Origin: an uncultured bacterium
Lineage (GTDB): Bacteria > Spirochaetota > Leptospiria > Leptospirales > Leptonemataceae
Reading direction: 5' to 3'
DNA: 64,000 nucleotides
Assembly (NCBI GenBank): GCA_937928085.1
Contig: CALFVU010000008.1
Span: 248,001 to 312,000, forward strand
In this document: positions 62,908 to 64,000 of the stretch, in pieces
Position numbering within the stretch: the stretch's first letter is position 1
Layout of the letters: each line of letters begins with the position of its first letter
Notes under the pieces: model-generated
The model's input: only the letters and a program-made list of their open reading frames with translations
What the model was told of the DNA's origin: nothing
Database searches by the model: none
Translations under genes and position numbers: made by a program

Positions 62908-63999
62908 TTAAAAAATTCTAACTGTTTTTATGTTAGTAAATTCTAATAAACCTTCTTTAGATAATTCTCTACCATAACCTGATTCTTTAATTCCTCCAAA
63001 AGGCAATGCTGAATCTGACTTGACGAGAGAGTTTACGAAAACATTTCCAGCTTCGATTTCTGGTATGATTTGTTTTGCTAGTTCTAAATCTTCTGTCCAT
63101 AACGATGCACCTAAACCAAAAGAAGTATCATTTGCAAGATTGATCGCTTCTTGAATATTAGAGACTTTGTATACACTCGCAACAGGTCCAAATGTTTCTT
63201 CTTTGTAGATTCGCATATTTGAATTAATATTTTCTAAAACAGTAACATTATAAAAATATCCTTTTTCGAAATAAGCTTTGTTTCCTCCTAAGAGCACCTT
63301 AGCATTGTTTTGGATTGCATCTTGTACAATGCCATCTAAATTTTCTAGAAGATCTTTTCTTGCAAGAGGACCGATTCTTGTATGTTCCTCTAATGGATTT
63401 CCTAAAAAATTTGCATAAAGTTTCATTTCTTCTAAATATATTTCCATAAAATGAGTATAGATCTTTTCTAAAAGAATAAATCGTTTGGCAGCTATACAAC
63501 TTTGTCCCGAATTTTGGCATCTTGCAAGAGCTGCTGTTTTTGCAGCGTTTTCTATATTTGCAGAATCCAAAACTATAAATGCATCTGAACCACCTAATTC
63601 CATTACAGATTTTTTTAAGTATTTACCAGCAACTTGAGCAATACGTTTTCCTGTTGCAACACTTCCAGTTACAGATACTCCTGCAACTTCTGGTATCGAT
63701 AGCAACCATTCTGTAATTTCTTCTGTTCGTTCTTTTTCAATCAAAATGATATCAAAAACACTTTCTAGTCCCGATTCAAAAAAAATTTTTTGAATATGTA
63801 AAGCACATTGGGGAACATTTGGTGCATGCTTTAATAAAATACAATTTCCAGAAATCATTGCAGGGATTGCACAACGAAATACTTGCCAAAAAGGAAAATT
63901 CCAAGGCATAATTGCAAGAACTATTCCTAGGGGATTATATTCAATATAAGCTTTTTTATGAGAATTTGTCCAATGAGTTCTATCTTCGGGTTGTAAAAA
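62908..63999 (-). CDS. NAD(P)-dependent succinate-semialdehyde dehydrogenase-like, 5' end outside window
   Basis: This ALDH-superfamily enzyme continues past the right edge: the residues before the first internal Met read YIEYNPLGIVLAIMPW, a canonical ALDH stretch. The oxyanion/cofactor motif MPWNFPFWQVFR, the catalytic glutamate in MELGGSDAF, the nucleophile in CQNSGQSCIAAKRF and the C-terminal FGGIKESGYGREL are all present. The LLKHAPNVPQCA and ELGGSD wording is closest to the Sad/YneI-type NAD-linked succinate semialdehyde dehydrogenases. It is followed at once by the histidine kinase gene. Substrate is inferred. Confidence 0.9.
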   Translation of the reverse strand, partial: FLQPEDRTHWTNSHKKAYIEYNPLGIVLAIMPWNFPFWQVFRCAIPAMISGNCILLKHAPNVPQCALHIQKIFFESGLESVFDIILIEKERTEEITEWLLSIPEVAGVSVTGSVATGKRIAQVAGKYLKKSVMELGGSDAFIVLDSANIENAAKTAALARCQNSGQSCIAAKRFILLEKIYTHFMEIYLEEMKLYANFLGNPLEEHTRIGPLARKDLLENLDGIVQDAIQNNAKVLLGGNKAYFEKGYFYNVTVLENINSNMRIYKEETFGPVASVYKVSNIQEAINLANDTSFGLGASLWTEDLELAKQIIPEIEAGNVFVNSLVKSDSALPFGGIKESGYGRELSKEGLLEFTNIKTVRIF

Positions 64000-64000
64000 T

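Noticed and set aside
1-64000. tRNA, rRNA, CRISPR arrays, IS elements or prophage
   Set aside because: I looked for T-loop motifs, regularly spaced repeats, transposase or integrase motifs and terminal inverted repeats and found none that could be supported; a tRNAscan or cmscan run would settle small RNAs.

Overview
The window is AT-rich and tightly packed, with about 53 protein genes on both strands, many touching or overlapping. No tRNA, rRNA, CRISPR array or insertion sequence was recognised. Several features point to a Leptospira-like spirochaete: a SpiroCoCo-type coiled-coil giant, a decayed DUF1554 gene (a family best known from Leptospira surface lipoproteins), DUF4416, a bifunctional-nuclease/UVR protein, Lol and GspK envelope genes, and many lipoproteins and outer-membrane barrels. 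The assignment is inferred from family content, not from a marker gene.

Layout. 1-3.4 kb: the end of a TPR protein, then glycogen phosphorylase. 3.4-11.7 kb: a seven-gene minus-strand block running lolC/E, lolD, an McsA-McsB-like fusion, clpC, a small membrane protein, a TPR protein and mtaB. It combines lipoprotein export with a candidate arginine-phosphorylation/Clp protein quality-control module. 11.7-20.4 kb: membrane protein, dps, a MORN-like protein, a polyprenyl synthase with ndk, an Rrf2 regulator, SpiroCoCo, a RecX-like protein and a DUF1232-like protein. 20.5-23.4 kb: holA, cinA and an unknown. 23.4-31.8 kb: a barrel protein, an MBOAT acyltransferase with a degenerate hydrolase partner, an AAA ATPase, DUF4416, a lipoprotein, BFN-UVR, the DUF1554 pseudogene and a coiled-coil protein. 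31.8-34.0 kb: a SurA/PpiC-like lipoprotein and an RNA pseudouridine synthase.

34.1-38.5 kb holds a nickel (or cobalt) uptake operon, nikK-nikL-nikM-nikQ-nikO. Its NikL-like protein is fused to an outer-membrane barrel and its ATPase ends in a histidine-rich tail. 38.5-41.5 kb holds gspK and a leucyl aminopeptidase, followed by a structured, terminator-ended intergenic region. 41.5-54.1 kb is an envelope block transcribed leftward: an MFS transporter, a 1001-residue AsmA-like protein, a small lipoprotein and a lipoprotein of about 2605 residues with a propeller, TPRs and CHAT-like segments. 54.2-58.3 kb holds a nitronate monooxygenase-like gene and a maf-GGCT-mazG-murB operon. 58.5-64 kb holds a barrel gene with palindromes upstream and a minus-strand operon of succinate-semialdehyde-type dehydrogenase, PAS histidine kinase and GGDEF response regulator.

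Most notable are the McsA-McsB fusion next to clpC, the giant CHAT-like lipoprotein, the NikL-barrel fusion, and a repeated arrangement in which a -35-like TTGAC/TTGAA element lies 33-36 nt upstream of start codons that lack a Shine-Dalgarno sequence, as expected for leaderless transcripts.
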